Below are positions 24,574 to 33,667 of a stretch of DNA of 64,000 bases, piece after piece. The notes beneath the pieces were generated by a model. That model saw only the letters and a list, made by a program, of their open reading frames with translations. It did no database searches and was not told where the DNA came from. This DNA comes from Pantoea sp. Cy-639 (GTDB taxonomy: Bacteria > Pseudomonadota > Gammaproteobacteria > Pseudomonadales > Pseudomonadaceae): the NCBI RefSeq assembly GCF_011752525.1, contig NZ_VWXI01000014.1:105454-169453 (forward strand). Reading direction: 5' to 3'. How positions within the stretch are numbered: position 1 is the first letter of the stretch; each line of letters starts with the position of its first letter. The translations under genes were made by a program, and so were the position numbers.

Positions 24574-25803
24574 ATGGATTTCGCCTATTCGCCCAAGGTC
24601 CAGGCACTGCGCGAGCGTGTCAGCGCATTCATGGATGCATACGTCTACCCGGCCGAGCCGGTGTTCGAGCGCCAGGTCGCCGAGGGCGACCGCTGGCAGC
24701 CCACCGCCATCGTCGAGGAGCTCAAGGCCAAGGCCCGTGCCGAGGGGCTGTGGAACCTGTTCCTGCCCGAGTCGGCGTACGGCGCCGGGCTGACCAACCT
24801 GGAATACGCGCCGTTGGCCGAAATCATGGGCCGTTCGCTGCTGGGACCGGAGCCGTTCAACTGTTCGGCGCCGGACACCGGCAACATGGAGGTGCTGGTG
24901 CGCTATGGCAGCGAGGCGCAGAAGCGCCAATGGCTGGAGCCGCTGCTGCGTGGCGAGATCCGCTCGGCGTTCGCCATGACCGAGCCGGACGTGGCCTCTT
25001 CGGACGCCACCAACATGGCCGCCACCGCCGTGCGCGACGGCGACCAGTGGCTGATCAATGGCCGCAAGTGGTGGACCTCCGGGGCCTGTGACCCGCGGTG
25101 CAAGATAATGATCTTCATGGGCCTGTCCAACCCCGAGGGCCCGCGTCACCAGCAGCACTCGATGATCCTGGTGCCTACCGACACGCCGGGGGTGAAGATC
25201 GTCCGCCCGCTGCCGGTGTTCGGCTACGACGATGCGCCCCACGGTCACGCCGAGGTGCTGTTCGAGAACGTGCGGGTGCCCTACGACAACGTGATCCTCG
25301 GCGAGGGCCGCGGTTTCGAGATCGCCCAGGGGCGCCTGGGGCCTGGACGTATCCACCACTGCATGCGCTCGATCGGCATGGCCGAGCGTGCCTTGGAGCT
25401 GATGTGCAAGCGTTCGGTCGAGCGCACCGCCTTTGGCCGGCCGCTGGCACGACTGGGCGGCAACATCGACAAGATCGCCGATTCGCGCATGGAGATCGAC
25501 ATGGCCCGGCTGCTGACGCTCAAGGCCGCGCACATGATGGACACCGTCGGCAACAAGGTGGCACGCAGCGAAATCGCGCAGATCAAGGTGGTGGCGCCGA
25601 ACGTGGCGCTGAAGGTGATCGACCGGGCCATCCAGATCCATGGCGGGGCCGGGGTGAGTGGCGATTTCCCGCTGGCCTACATGTATGCCATGCAGCGCAC
25701 GCTGCGCCTGGCCGACGGCCCGGACGAAGTGCATCGGGCGGCTGTCGGCAAGTACGAGATCGGCAAGTACGTGCCGAAGGAAATGTTGCGCAGCGGGCAC
25801 TGA
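24574..25803 (+). CDS. Acyl-CoA dehydrogenase family protein
   Basis: This 409-aa flavoenzyme introduces a trans double bond into acyl-CoA. Conserved parts are FAMTEPDVASSDATNM (FAD and substrate site), INGRKWWTSGA, GRIHHCMRSIGMAERALELMCKR, and IQIHGGAGVSGDFPLAYMYAMQRTLRLADGPDEVH. The length and WWTSG motif fit the ACAD10/11-like group rather than short-chain enzymes. The likely regulator is the divergent LysR gene. An SDR gene follows 186 bases downstream. Confidence 0.92.
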   Translation: MDFAYSPKVQALRERVSAFMDAYVYPAEPVFERQVAEGDRWQPTAIVEELKAKARAEGLWNLFLPESAYGAGLTNLEYAPLAEIMGRSLLGPEPFNCSAPDTGNMEVLVRYGSEAQKRQWLEPLLRGEIRSAFAMTEPDVASSDATNMAATAVRDGDQWLINGRKWWTSGACDPRCKIMIFMGLSNPEGPRHQQHSMILVPTDTPGVKIVRPLPVFGYDDAPHGHAEVLFENVRVPYDNVILGEGRGFEIAQGRLGPGRIHHCMRSIGMAERALELMCKRSVERTAFGRPLARLGGNIDKIADSRMEIDMARLLTLKAAHMMDTVGNKVARSEIAQIKVVAPNVALKVIDRAIQIHGGAGVSGDFPLAYMYAMQRTLRLADGPDEVHRAAVGKYEIGKYVPKEMLRSGH

Positions 25804-25989
25804 GGCCGCGTGAAGCTGCCGTGCTCATGGGGCAGGCGCTGGCGGCGTTCGATTGCCGGCGTCGACGCCCTGGCTGCCAAGTCGATATCAACGACGCTGG
25901 AGTAGTCGTCGTGGCGCCCGACGATGGCATTTTCAAATGACGGCTTTTCCCCTAATCTTGTAGGTCTTTTCCGGCAACTTGGCAGAGTC

Positions 25990-26736
25990 ATGGACAAGGT
26001 CATCGTCATCACCGGCGCCAGCCGGGGTATCGGCGCCGCCACCGCCTTGCAGGCGGCGCGCCAGGGATATCGCATCTGCATCAACTATCATGCCGACGAC
26101 CAGGCCGCCGAGGCGGTGCTGGCCCAGGTCCGCGAGCTGGGCGCGATGGCCATTGCCGTGCGTGCCGATGCCAGCGTCGAGGACGAGGTGGTGCAATTGT
26201 TCCAGCGGGTCGACCAGGAACTCGGTCCGGTGACTGCGCTGGTCAACAATGCCGGGACCATCGGCCAGCAGAGCCGGGTCGAGGACATGTCCGAGTTCCG
26301 CCTGCTCAAGGTGATGAAAACCAATGTGGTCGGGCCCATGCTCTGCGCCAAACATGCCTTGCTGCGCATGGCGCGTCGGCATGGCGGGAAGGGCGGGGCG
26401 ATCGTCAATGTGTCGTCGGTCGCCGCGCGCCTGGGTTCGCCCAACGAATACGTCGACTATGCCGCCTCCAAGGGTGCGCTGGACACCTTCACCATCGGTC
26501 TGGCCAAGGAAGTGGCGGGCGATGGCATCCGGGTCAATGGCGTGCGTCCCGGTTATATCCATACCGGCTTCCATGCCCTGAGCGGTGATCCGGACCGGGT
26601 CAGCAAGCTCGAGCCGGGCCTGCCGATGGGGCGGGGCGGCAGGCCCGAGGAAGTGGCCGAGGCGATCCTCTGGCTGCTCTCGGACAAGGCGTCCTATTCC
26701 ACCGGCAGCTTCATCGACCTGGGCGGTGGCCGCTGA
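25990..26736 (+). CDS. SDR family oxidoreductase
   Basis: This 248-aa protein has the classical short-chain dehydrogenase pattern. VIVITGASRGIGAATALQAA is the cofactor loop (TGxxxGIG), LVNNAGT the NNAG motif, VNVSSVAA gives the catalytic Ser, and YVDYAASKGALD the YxxxK pair. It ends with YSTGSFIDLGGGR. Such enzymes reduce keto groups, usually with NADP. The start at 25990 has only a weak site upstream. It is convergent with the hybrid kinase, 6 bases apart. Confidence 0.9.
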   Translation: MDKVIVITGASRGIGAATALQAARQGYRICINYHADDQAAEAVLAQVRELGAMAIAVRADASVEDEVVQLFQRVDQELGPVTALVNNAGTIGQQSRVEDMSEFRLLKVMKTNVVGPMLCAKHALLRMARRHGGKGGAIVNVSSVAARLGSPNEYVDYAASKGALDTFTIGLAKEVAGDGIRVNGVRPGYIHTGFHALSGDPDRVSKLEPGLPMGRGGRPEEVAEAILWLLSDKASYSTGSFIDLGGGR

Positions 26737-26742
26737 CGCGGC

Positions 26743-28782
26743 TCAGCGCTCGCCGAGCAGTTTTGCGACCGCCTCGGCCATGGTGTCCAGCTCGAACGGC
26801 TTGAGCAGCACCGAAGTGCGAGGTGGCAATTGCCCATCGCTCAGCGCCGCGCGCTCGTCATAGCCGGTGATGAACAGCACCGGCAGGTGCGGGTGGCGGG
26901 CACGACAGGCTTCTGCCACCTGGCGGCCATTGAGGCCGCCAGGCAGGCCGATATCGCTGATCAGCAGGTCCGGTACGAATCCCCCATCCAGGGCCTTGAG
27001 GGCGGCGGGGCCTTGTTCCACGCCCTCGACCTGGTGGCCCAGCTCCTCCAGCACTTCGCCAATCACCAGGCGCAACGCGGCCTGGTCCTCCACCAGCAGG
27101 ATCTTCGCGCTGTCCAGTCGTGCCCTGGGGCTGGCGACAGAGGGCTGTTCTTCTTGTGGCGCTTCGCTGTGGCGCGGCAGGTACAACTCGATCCGCGAGC
27201 CTTTGCCAAAGGTCGAGCGTATGTGCAGTTGCCCGCCGGACTGGCGAACGAAACCATAGGCCATCGACAACCCCAGTCCGGTGCCCTGGCCCAGTGGCTT
27301 GGTGGTGAAGAACGGGTCGACGGCTCGTTCGAGCACTTCCCTGGTCATGCCGCGGCCATTGTCCTCGACACTCAGGCACAGGTAATCGCCGGGCTTGAGG
27401 TCCAGGGGCGCGGCGCGGCGGGCGTCGAGTACCTGGTTGTCGCAGTGGATGCCGATACGCCCGCCGCCGGGCAGGGCGTCACGGGCGTTGATGCACAGGT
27501 TGAGCAGGGCGCTTTCCAGTTGCGGCGGGTCGATGAAGGCTGGCCACAGGTCCTCGGCGCAGTGCACTTCGACATGGGTGGCCGGGCCGACGCTGCGCTG
27601 GATCAATTCCTCCATCCCCATGATCAGTGCGCACACGGCGGTGGCCTGGGGCAGCAAGGTCTGGCGCCGGGAGAACGCCAGCAGGCGGTGGATCAGGGCG
27701 GCGGCGCGCCGGGCCGAGTTGCCGGCGGTGTCGAGCAGTTCCCCGATCTCTTCATGGCGGCCCTGTTCCAGGCGTTGGCGCACCAGTTCCTGGGCACCGA
27801 GGATACCGCCGAGCAGGTTGTTGAAGTCATGGGCAATGCCGCCGGTGAGCTGACCCACGGCTTCCATTTTCTGCGCCTGGCGCAGCGCTTCCTCGGCATG
27901 GAGCAGGCGCTGCTGTTCATCGACCCTTGCACTGATGTCATAGATGAACACATGAGCCCCTACGACCAGGCCAAGGCTGTTGCGCAACGGATTGAAGCGC
28001 AATTCGAAATGGCGCAGGGAGCCGCTGCGTCCATACACGATGTTTTCGATGTAGCTTTCGCCGGCCAGTGCCCGTTGCCACAACTGCTCGGAACGGGCCA
28101 ATTCCTCGGGGAATTCGCGCAGCGCCTCGCGCAGGTTGTCGCCGGCCTTGATGCCGTGCCCGAACAGGAACTCGAAGTCTTTCACTGCACGTTCGTTCAC
28201 CGCCAGGAAGTTCAGCGCAGTGTCGACCACCTGGACCCGCGCCACGCTGCGCTCGACCAGCTCGGCGAACAGGCTGCGCTCGGCCAGCGCCTCGGCGACC
28301 CGCTGTTCGAGCTGGTCGTTGAGCTGCTTGAGGGCGGTTTCGGCGCGGCGTCGTTCTGTGACGTCCTGGAACAAGACAGCTACCTGGTTGCGTTCTGCTG
28401 GTTCGACGCGGAAGGTGGTGACAGACAGCACGTGGCCGGTCGCGACCAGTTCCTGCTCGAACTGCATGGGTTCGCCCGTACGCAGCACCGCCCCATAACG
28501 TGCCACCCAGTCGTCGGCCTCGTCTGGCACCATTTCGCGCAGTTTTTGTCCGGTCACGTTGGGGATTCCGGCATGGCGGGCGTAGGCCGCGTTGGCGACC
28601 ACGTGGATATAGTCGCTCAGCGGGCCATGCGGGCCATCGAAGAACTCGATGACGCAGAAACCTTCGTCCATGGTGTCGAACAGGAAGCGGTACAAGCTGT
28701 TGTCAACGTTCTGGAGCTGGGCCAGACGGGATTCGAGCTCGGCGTTGCGCTCGCGCAACGCACGGATTTCACGATCGGGCAT
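26743..28782 (-). CDS. Hybrid sensor histidine kinase (PAS-PAS-HK-REC), soluble
   Basis: This 679-aa protein has an N-terminal coiled segment and a PAS domain (FDTMDEGFCVIEFFDG ... VTERRRAETALKQLND). A second PAS-like domain precedes the phosphoacceptor helix AVGQLTGGIAHDFNNLLGGI. The ATPase domain has LNLCINARDALPGGG (N box), DNGRGM and GQGTGLGLSMAYGFV (G boxes). A C-terminal receiver runs from KILLVEDQAALRLV with Asp in LLISDIGLPGGLNG. No membrane helix is seen, so it senses a cytoplasmic signal. ATG at 28782 is chosen over a GTG 30 bases upstream because no site supports either strongly. Confidence 0.92.
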   Translation of the reverse strand: MPDREIRALRERNAELESRLAQLQNVDNSLYRFLFDTMDEGFCVIEFFDGPHGPLSDYIHVVANAAYARHAGIPNVTGQKLREMVPDEADDWVARYGAVLRTGEPMQFEQELVATGHVLSVTTFRVEPAERNQVAVLFQDVTERRRAETALKQLNDQLEQRVAEALAERSLFAELVERSVARVQVVDTALNFLAVNERAVKDFEFLFGHGIKAGDNLREALREFPEELARSEQLWQRALAGESYIENIVYGRSGSLRHFELRFNPLRNSLGLVVGAHVFIYDISARVDEQQRLLHAEEALRQAQKMEAVGQLTGGIAHDFNNLLGGILGAQELVRQRLEQGRHEEIGELLDTAGNSARRAAALIHRLLAFSRRQTLLPQATAVCALIMGMEELIQRSVGPATHVEVHCAEDLWPAFIDPPQLESALLNLCINARDALPGGGRIGIHCDNQVLDARRAAPLDLKPGDYLCLSVEDNGRGMTREVLERAVDPFFTTKPLGQGTGLGLSMAYGFVRQSGGQLHIRSTFGKGSRIELYLPRHSEAPQEEQPSVASPRARLDSAKILLVEDQAALRLVIGEVLEELGHQVEGVEQGPAALKALDGGFVPDLLISDIGLPGGLNGRQVAEACRARHPHLPVLFITGYDERAALSDGQLPPRTSVLLKPFELDTMAEAVAKLLGER

Positions 28783-28837
28783 GCAGGTATCCGCAAGGGT
28801 GGGTGCGACCACTGTAGCCTGCCTGCCCGTTGGTCGG

Positions 28838-30247
28838 CTAGAACGAACGCACGATCCTGCCGAGGGTTTCCATCGCCTGCTCGGCGCCGTCGTTCCAGGG
28901 GCTGCCGTAATTCAGGCGGATGCAGTTGCCGAAGCGTCGGGTCGGCGAGAAGATCGGCCCCGGCGCGATGCTGATGCCCTGGGCCAGGGCCATGTGGAAC
29001 AGCTTCAGCGCGTCCATCTGCTCGGGCAATTCCAGCCACAGGAAATAGCCGCCCGAGGGCTGGCTGACCCGGGTCTGCGCTGGGAAGTGCCGGGCGATGG
29101 CGGCGAGCATGCTGGCCTGTTGGCCTTCCAGGGCGTAGCGCAGCTTGCGCAGGTGGCGGTCGTAGCCACCGTGCTGCAGGTAGTCGGCGATGGCCGCCTG
29201 GGCCGGCATCGAGGCGCACAGCGAGGTCATCAGCTTGAGCCGTTCGATCTTCTGCGCGAAGCGCCCGGCGGCGACCCAGCCGACGCGGTAGCCCGGCGCC
29301 AGGCTCTTGGCGAACGAGCCGCAGTGCATCACCAGGCCTTCGGTGTCGAACGCCTTGGCCGGCTTGGGCGCCTGTTGCGCGTAGTACAGCTCGGCGTAGA
29401 CATCGTCCTCGATCAGAGGCACCTGGTGCTTGCGCAGCAGTTCGACCAGCGCCTGCTTCTTGGCCTCGGGCATGCTGGCGCCCACCGGGTTCTGGAAGTT
29501 GGTCATGCACCACACGGCCTTGACCGGGTGCTTGTCGAGGGTCTGCGCCAGAACCCCGAGATCCATGCCTTCACGGGGGTGCACCGGGATTTCCACCGCC
29601 TTGAGCTTGAGGCGCTCGAGCACCTGCAGGCAGGCGTAGAACGCCGGCGCCTCGATGGCCACCAGGTCGCCTGGCTGGGTCACCGCCTGCAGGCACAGGT
29701 TCAGGGCCTCCAGTGCGCCGTTGGTGATCAGCAGTTCCTCCATCGGCAGCATCAGTCCGCCGACCATGTAGCGCAGGGCGATCTGTCGACGCAGTTGCGG
29801 GTTGCCCGGCGACAGGTCGGTCACCACCATGCGTGGGTCCATGGCCCGGCTGGCGCTGGCCAAGGAGCGCGCCAGGCGTTGCAGGGGGAACAGCATGGGG
29901 CTGGGGAAGGCCGATCCGAACGGCACGGTGTGCGGGTCCTTGATCGAGTCGAGGATGGAGAACACCAGGCCGCTGACATCGACTTCGGTCGACTCGCTGG
30001 CCGGCGCCTGGGCCAGGGGCTCGCTGAACGGGCGCGGGGCGTGGGCGTTGACGAAGTAGCCCGAGCGTGGCCGGGCGCGGATCAGGCCACGGCGCTCCAG
30101 CAGGTAGTAGGCCTGGAACACCGTGGATGGGCTGACCCCGTGGGTCTGGCTGGCGTAGCGCACCGAAGGCACGCGCTGGCCGGGGCCAAGCACCCCGGAG
30201 CGGATCAGTTCGGCAATGTCGTCGGCGAATCGTTCGTAGCGTTTCAT
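28838..30247 (-). CDS. MocR/PdxR-type GntR regulator with aminotransferase domain
   Basis: This 469-aa protein has an N-terminal GntR winged HTH (YERFADDIAELIRSGVLGPGQRVPSVRYASQTHGVSPSTVFQAYYLLERRGLI). A fold-type I aminotransferase domain follows, with the PLP lysine in HCGSFAKSLAPGYRVGWVAAG. Members sense PLP or amino compounds and regulate neighbouring genes. The order YdcR-like fits. It is a single gene between the hybrid kinase and ccoG on the same strand, 50 bases after ccoG. Confidence 0.93.
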   Translation of the reverse strand: MKRYERFADDIAELIRSGVLGPGQRVPSVRYASQTHGVSPSTVFQAYYLLERRGLIRARPRSGYFVNAHAPRPFSEPLAQAPASESTEVDVSGLVFSILDSIKDPHTVPFGSAFPSPMLFPLQRLARSLASASRAMDPRMVVTDLSPGNPQLRRQIALRYMVGGLMLPMEELLITNGALEALNLCLQAVTQPGDLVAIEAPAFYACLQVLERLKLKAVEIPVHPREGMDLGVLAQTLDKHPVKAVWCMTNFQNPVGASMPEAKKQALVELLRKHQVPLIEDDVYAELYYAQQAPKPAKAFDTEGLVMHCGSFAKSLAPGYRVGWVAAGRFAQKIERLKLMTSLCASMPAQAAIADYLQHGGYDRHLRKLRYALEGQQASMLAAIARHFPAQTRVSQPSGGYFLWLELPEQMDALKLFHMALAQGISIAPGPIFSPTRRFGNCIRLNYGSPWNDGAEQAMETLGRIVRSF

Positions 30248-30297
30248 TGTGCTGTTTTGTCAAAGCCTGCAGGCAAGGTGGAAGGCAGTGTAAGGGA

Positions 30298-31707
30298 TCA
30301 GCGGTTCATCGGCGCGACGAAGCGGCTGTTGGCCGTGCTGCGCACACCCGGCTGGTCGCTGTCCTGGATCTCGAAGGTCAGCGCCTGGGAACTGCTGGTC
30401 GGGCGATCGGCGAGCATCGCCACCGACACCGGCAACTCGCTCATCTCGCCGGCGGCCAGGCTGAACTCGGTGCGCCCGTGCAGTTCGAAACCGTCGGCGT
30501 CGACCAGGCGCAGACGATAGTGCTGCGGTTCCTGGGTCTTGTTGATGATCTTGAGCAGGTAGATGTTCTCGATCTGGCCCAGGGCGTTCTCGCGGAACAG
30601 GCCACGGTCCTTGATCACGTCCATCGACACCATCGGGCGCATCTGCAACGCGATGACCAGGGCACCGATCATTACCACCAGCGCGGTGGCGTAGCCCAGC
30701 AGGCGGGGGCGCAGCCAGTGGGTGCTGCCGCCTTGCAGGTTGTGCTCGGACTTGTAGCCGATCAGGCCACGGGCGTAGTTCATTTTGTCCATCACTCCGT
30801 CGCAGGCGTCGATGCAGGCCGCGCAGCCGATGCAAGCCATCTGCAGGCCGTCGCGGATATCGATGCCGGTGGGGCAGACCTGCACGCACAGGGTGCAGTC
30901 GATGCAGTCGCCCAGGCCCTGGGCTTGCGGATCGCTGCCCTTCTTGCGTGGCCCGCGCGATTCGCCACGGCTGGGGTCGTAGGCCACCGCCAGGGTGTCC
31001 TTGTCGAACATCACGCTCTGGAAGCGGGCGTAGGGACACATGTGCATGCACACCGCTTCGCGCAGCCAGCCGGCATTGATGTAGGTGGCGCCGGTGAAGA
31101 ACAGGATCCAGAACAGGGGCACGCCGCCCAGTTCGAAACTGAACAGTTCGGCCGCCAAGGGGCGGATCGGGGTGAAGTAGCCGACGAAGGTCAGCCCGGT
31201 GAGCAGGCCGATGGCCAGCCACAGCGTGTGCTTGAGCGCGCGGCGGGCCAGCTTCTCGACGCCCCAGGGCGCGGCGGCCAGCTTGATGCGCTGGTTGCGG
31301 TCGCCCTCGGCGATCTTCTCGCACCACATGAACAGCCAGGTCCAGGTGCTCTGCGGGCAGCTGTAGCCGCACCAGACCCGGCCGGCGAACACGGTGATGG
31401 CGAACAGGCCGAAGGCACAGATGATCAGCAGGGCCGACAGCAGGATGAAGTCCTGGGGCCAGAAGGTCGCGCCGAAGATGTGGAACTTGCTTTCGGCCAG
31501 GTCCCAGAGCACGGCCTGGCGGCCGTTCCATTGCAGCCAGGCGGTGCCGAAGAACAGCGCGAACAACAGGCCGGCGAAGACGATCCGCAGGTTGCGGTAG
31601 AAACCGGTGAAGCTGCGGGTGTGGATGCCGCTGTCCAGCTGGCCTTTGCTCTTGTGGCTGGCGGCAGGGGCAATCTCGATGACTCGGAAGGGGATTCTAT
31701 CGCTCAT
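30298..31707 (-). CDS. ccoG: Cytochrome c oxidase accessory protein CcoG (RdxA/FixG)
   Basis: This 469-aa membrane ferredoxin helps deliver copper to cbb3 oxidase. It has about five helices in the first 260 residues (FAGLLFALFFGTAWLQW, FILLSALLIICAFGLFAITVFAG). Two 4Fe-4S motifs lie in CIDCTLCVQVCPTGIDIRDGLQMACIGCAACIDAC at about 270-305. A periplasmic immunoglobulin-like domain ends the protein. ccoNOPQ and ccoHIS are not adjacent, so this is either an isolated or a second copy. Confidence 0.94.
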   Translation of the reverse strand: MSDRIPFRVIEIAPAASHKSKGQLDSGIHTRSFTGFYRNLRIVFAGLLFALFFGTAWLQWNGRQAVLWDLAESKFHIFGATFWPQDFILLSALLIICAFGLFAITVFAGRVWCGYSCPQSTWTWLFMWCEKIAEGDRNQRIKLAAAPWGVEKLARRALKHTLWLAIGLLTGLTFVGYFTPIRPLAAELFSFELGGVPLFWILFFTGATYINAGWLREAVCMHMCPYARFQSVMFDKDTLAVAYDPSRGESRGPRKKGSDPQAQGLGDCIDCTLCVQVCPTGIDIRDGLQMACIGCAACIDACDGVMDKMNYARGLIGYKSEHNLQGGSTHWLRPRLLGYATALVVMIGALVIALQMRPMVSMDVIKDRGLFRENALGQIENIYLLKIINKTQEPQHYRLRLVDADGFELHGRTEFSLAAGEMSELPVSVAMLADRPTSSSQALTFEIQDSDQPGVRSTANSRFVAPMNR

Positions 31708-31828
31708 GGTTCATCGCTCGTCAGGCCTCGATCAGGCCTGGGCACTATGGCGGCCGATCTGTTTGCAGCACAGACTCAGCTATGGCGATAAAAACCGTAT
31801 CAGATTGCCTCCTGCAATGGCCAAGCCC

Positions 31829-32068
31829 TTAAATCACGGAGCCTGGCGCGCTGCTCTTCAAATGCCTGCGGCTATCCACCGCACCTGCCACGGTCAGCGC
31901 GTCGGCCTCTGCCTCGGTGATCGGCAGGCGCTGGCCGGCGAGGATCGCCACCGACATGCGCAGTTGTTCGTCGGTGACGATCTCGATGTCGGGACCCGCG
32001 CCCTCCAGGCGCAGCTCATCGCCGATCAGGGTGCAGCGGCGTGTGGTTGGGTCGACTTCTATGGGCAT
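31829..32068 (-). CDS. Small conserved Pseudomonas protein (probable DUF3203)
   Basis: This 79-aa protein starts at 32068 with GGAGGA 7 bases upstream. It reads MPIEVDPTTRRCTLIGDELR and ends ITEAEADALTVAGAVDSRRHLKSSAPGSVI. The central VTDEQLRMSVAILAGQRLPI and the VAGAxDxRRHLK end are what I recall for DUF3203, a Pseudomonas family with no known function. A longer upstream open frame runs through the crcY RNA and has no start support. It lies about 125 bases beyond the crcY hairpin on the same strand, so read-through could express it. Confidence 0.7.
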   Translation of the reverse strand: MPIEVDPTTRRCTLIGDELRLEGAGPDIEIVTDEQLRMSVAILAGQRLPITEAEADALTVAGAVDSRRHLKSSAPGSVI

Positions 32069-32194
32069 GGTGGTGTCCTCCGGTGGGGTTACAGGGTGTG
32101 ACCGCGTGGAGGGCGCGCGTGCTGCATCGATCCGCTGGACGGACGGCGGCAGGATTGTGGGGGGCGTGGCTGTCAAAGCAGGAGGGCAGGAAGC

Positions 32195-32566
32195 ACTGAG
32201 GGGAGCCGAAGCTCCCCTCAAAGCGTTGTTGCCTGCTCTTTTCTTATTATTGGAGACCGGCCTGTTGTTGTTTTTGTCAGCCATGCGTCTCGGTGCTGCG
32301 GGGGCCCCTATCCGGGGCCAAGAGCAAACGTATTTTTTTGAGCGCTGACCTGCGTTCATCCAACGTGATCCAACCGTGACCGTCGCTACCTTGCAGGTAG
32401 TTTTGTTGTTCTGTGTCAGGCTGCGGGGCGATTCGTTGAAACACCCCTGGAAAGCACGTCGACTCCAAAAAAATCTGCTTGCTACGCCTCTGCCGTGTTG
32501 TTCTTGTTATGTCAGAGCCGTTACCTGTTGTTTTTATTAGATGTCGCGTTTTTTGTTCTTGTTATG
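32195..32566 (-). ncRNA. crcY: CrcY-type small RNA (Hfq/Crc decoy)
   Basis: No protein is encoded in 32069-32747, but the minus strand carries a textbook CrcZ/CrcY layout. A sigma-54 promoter predicts a start near 32566, and a hairpin at 32197-32220 ends the RNA, giving about 370 nt, the size known for CrcY. Six A-rich CA motifs lie along it: AACAAGAACAAAAAACG (32563-32547), CTAATAAAAACAACAG (32540-32525), ATAACAAGAACAAC (within 32511-32495), GAACAACAAAA (32411-32401), AAAAACAACAACAGG (32275-32261) and CCAATAATAAGAAAAGAG (32253-32236). In P. putida, CrcY sits next to mvaB, as here. The RNA sequesters Hfq/Crc and relieves catabolite repression when carbon is poor. Confidence 0.9.
32197..32220 (-). 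terminator. 3' hairpin of crcY with UUCG tetraloop
   Basis: TGAGGGGAGC and GCTCCCCTCA pair fully. On the minus strand the loop is TTCG closed by C-G, an unusually stable tetraloop. The expected U-run is missing after the stem (AGTGCTTCC follows), so termination could need more than this hairpin. Confidence 0.7.
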
Positions 32567-32577
32567 CCAGAGATATA

Positions 32578-32593
32578 GCAGGTGTCGTGCCAA
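32578..32593 (-). promoter_or_regulatory. Sigma-54 promoter of crcY
   Basis: TTGGCACGACACCTGC on the minus strand matches the -24/-12 consensus (TGGCACG-N4-TTGC). The GG and GC pairs are exactly 10 bases apart (GG at 32591-32590, GC at 32579-32578). This predicts a start near 32566. Confidence 0.88.
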
Positions 32594-32674
32594 CTTTTTA
32601 AAATTCAATAAAATCAATGGTTTGTGGATTTTTGAGGAAAATGTAGGACCTGAAATCTTGTCGATTTGTTTCCC

Positions 32675-32715
32675 TGTTACCCGATTCCTGGTCCGCAGGC
32701 GTGTAGGCGGTAACA
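32675..32715. promoter_or_regulatory. Candidate CbrB enhancer half-sites upstream of crcY
   Basis: TGTTAC (32675-32680) and GTAACA (32710-32715) are the two half-sites reported for CbrB binding, here 29 bases apart instead of the reported 14. They lie about 110-150 bases upstream of the predicted start, the right distance for a sigma-54 activator. Confidence 0.5.
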
Positions 32716-32747
32716 CTCCACCCACAATTGTGTGACAGCCGTGTGAA

Positions 32748-33647
32748 TCAGCGCGCACTGCGCGCCCGGGCTACCCGGGACCCTGTGGCACGGCCGAGGA
32801 CCTCGCTGATGCGCATGCCGGCGGCGATCAGTCGGTCGAGGTCGATACCGGTGTCGATGCCCAGCCCCTGCAACAGGTACACCACGTCCTCGCTGGCGAT
32901 ATTGCCGGTGGCACCCTTGGCATAAGGGCAGCCGCCGAGCCCGGCGACCGAGCTGTCGAACACCGCGATGCCCTCGAGCAGGCTGGCGTAGACGTTGGCC
33001 AGCGCCTGGCCGTAGGTGTCGTGGAAATGCCCGGCCAGCTGTTCACGTGGCACCTGGGCCGACACCAGCTCGAACAGGCGGCGGGTGTCACCGGCGGTGC
33101 CGGTGCCGATGGTGTCGCCCAGCGATACCTCGTAGCAGCCCATCTGGTGCAGCGCGCGGGCAACCGGAGCGACCTGCTCGGCGCGCACGAAACCCTCATA
33201 GGGGCAGCCCAGCACGCAGGATACGTAACCGCGCACGCGCACACCGTGCTGGCGCGCAGCTTCCATGATCGGCTCGAAGCGGGTGAGGCTCTCGCTGATC
33301 GAGCAGTTGATGTTGCGCTGGGAAAACGCCTCGGAGGCGGCGGCGAACACCGCCACTTCCTTCACCCCGGCCGCCAGGGCGTCCTCGAAACCGCGCAGGT
33401 TCGGGGCCAGGGCCGCATAGGTGACGCCTTCGCGCTGGCGGATGGCGGCGAACACCTCGGCGGAGCCGGCCATCTGTGGCACCCACTTGGGCGATACGAA
33501 ACTGCCGACTTCGATATAGGAAAGCCCGGCCTCGGTGAGGTCGTCGACCAGTTGCACCTTGTCGGCGACGCTGATGGGCTGGGCTTCGTTCTGCAGGCCG
33601 TCGCGCGGACCGACTTCGACCAGGCGGACGTTCTTGGGCAATGACAT
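32748..33647 (-). CDS. mvaB: Hydroxymethylglutaryl-CoA lyase
   Basis: This 299-aa TIM-barrel enzyme splits HMG-CoA into acetyl-CoA and acetoacetate, the last step of leucine breakdown. VRLVEVGPRDGLQNE at the N-terminus is the HMGL-like signature. SFVSPKWVPQMAGSAEVF follows, and GHFHDTYGQALANVYASLLEGI gives metal-binding His residues. The active Cys loop is GLGGCPYAKGATGNIASEDVVYLL. ATG at 33647 has AGGAAG upstream; the open frame runs further into liuR without a site. It follows liuR by 20 bases, so the pair is one operon. Confidence 0.95.
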   Translation of the reverse strand: MSLPKNVRLVEVGPRDGLQNEAQPISVADKVQLVDDLTEAGLSYIEVGSFVSPKWVPQMAGSAEVFAAIRQREGVTYAALAPNLRGFEDALAAGVKEVAVFAAASEAFSQRNINCSISESLTRFEPIMEAARQHGVRVRGYVSCVLGCPYEGFVRAEQVAPVARALHQMGCYEVSLGDTIGTGTAGDTRRLFELVSAQVPREQLAGHFHDTYGQALANVYASLLEGIAVFDSSVAGLGGCPYAKGATGNIASEDVVYLLQGLGIDTGIDLDRLIAAGMRISEVLGRATGSRVARARSAR

Positions 33648-33667
33648 GACGGGCTTCCTGTGGCGGA

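Noticed and set aside
32541..32735. 64-codon plus-strand frame over the crcY promoter
   Set aside because: No ribosome site, and the sequence is explained by the crcY promoter and first CA motifs.
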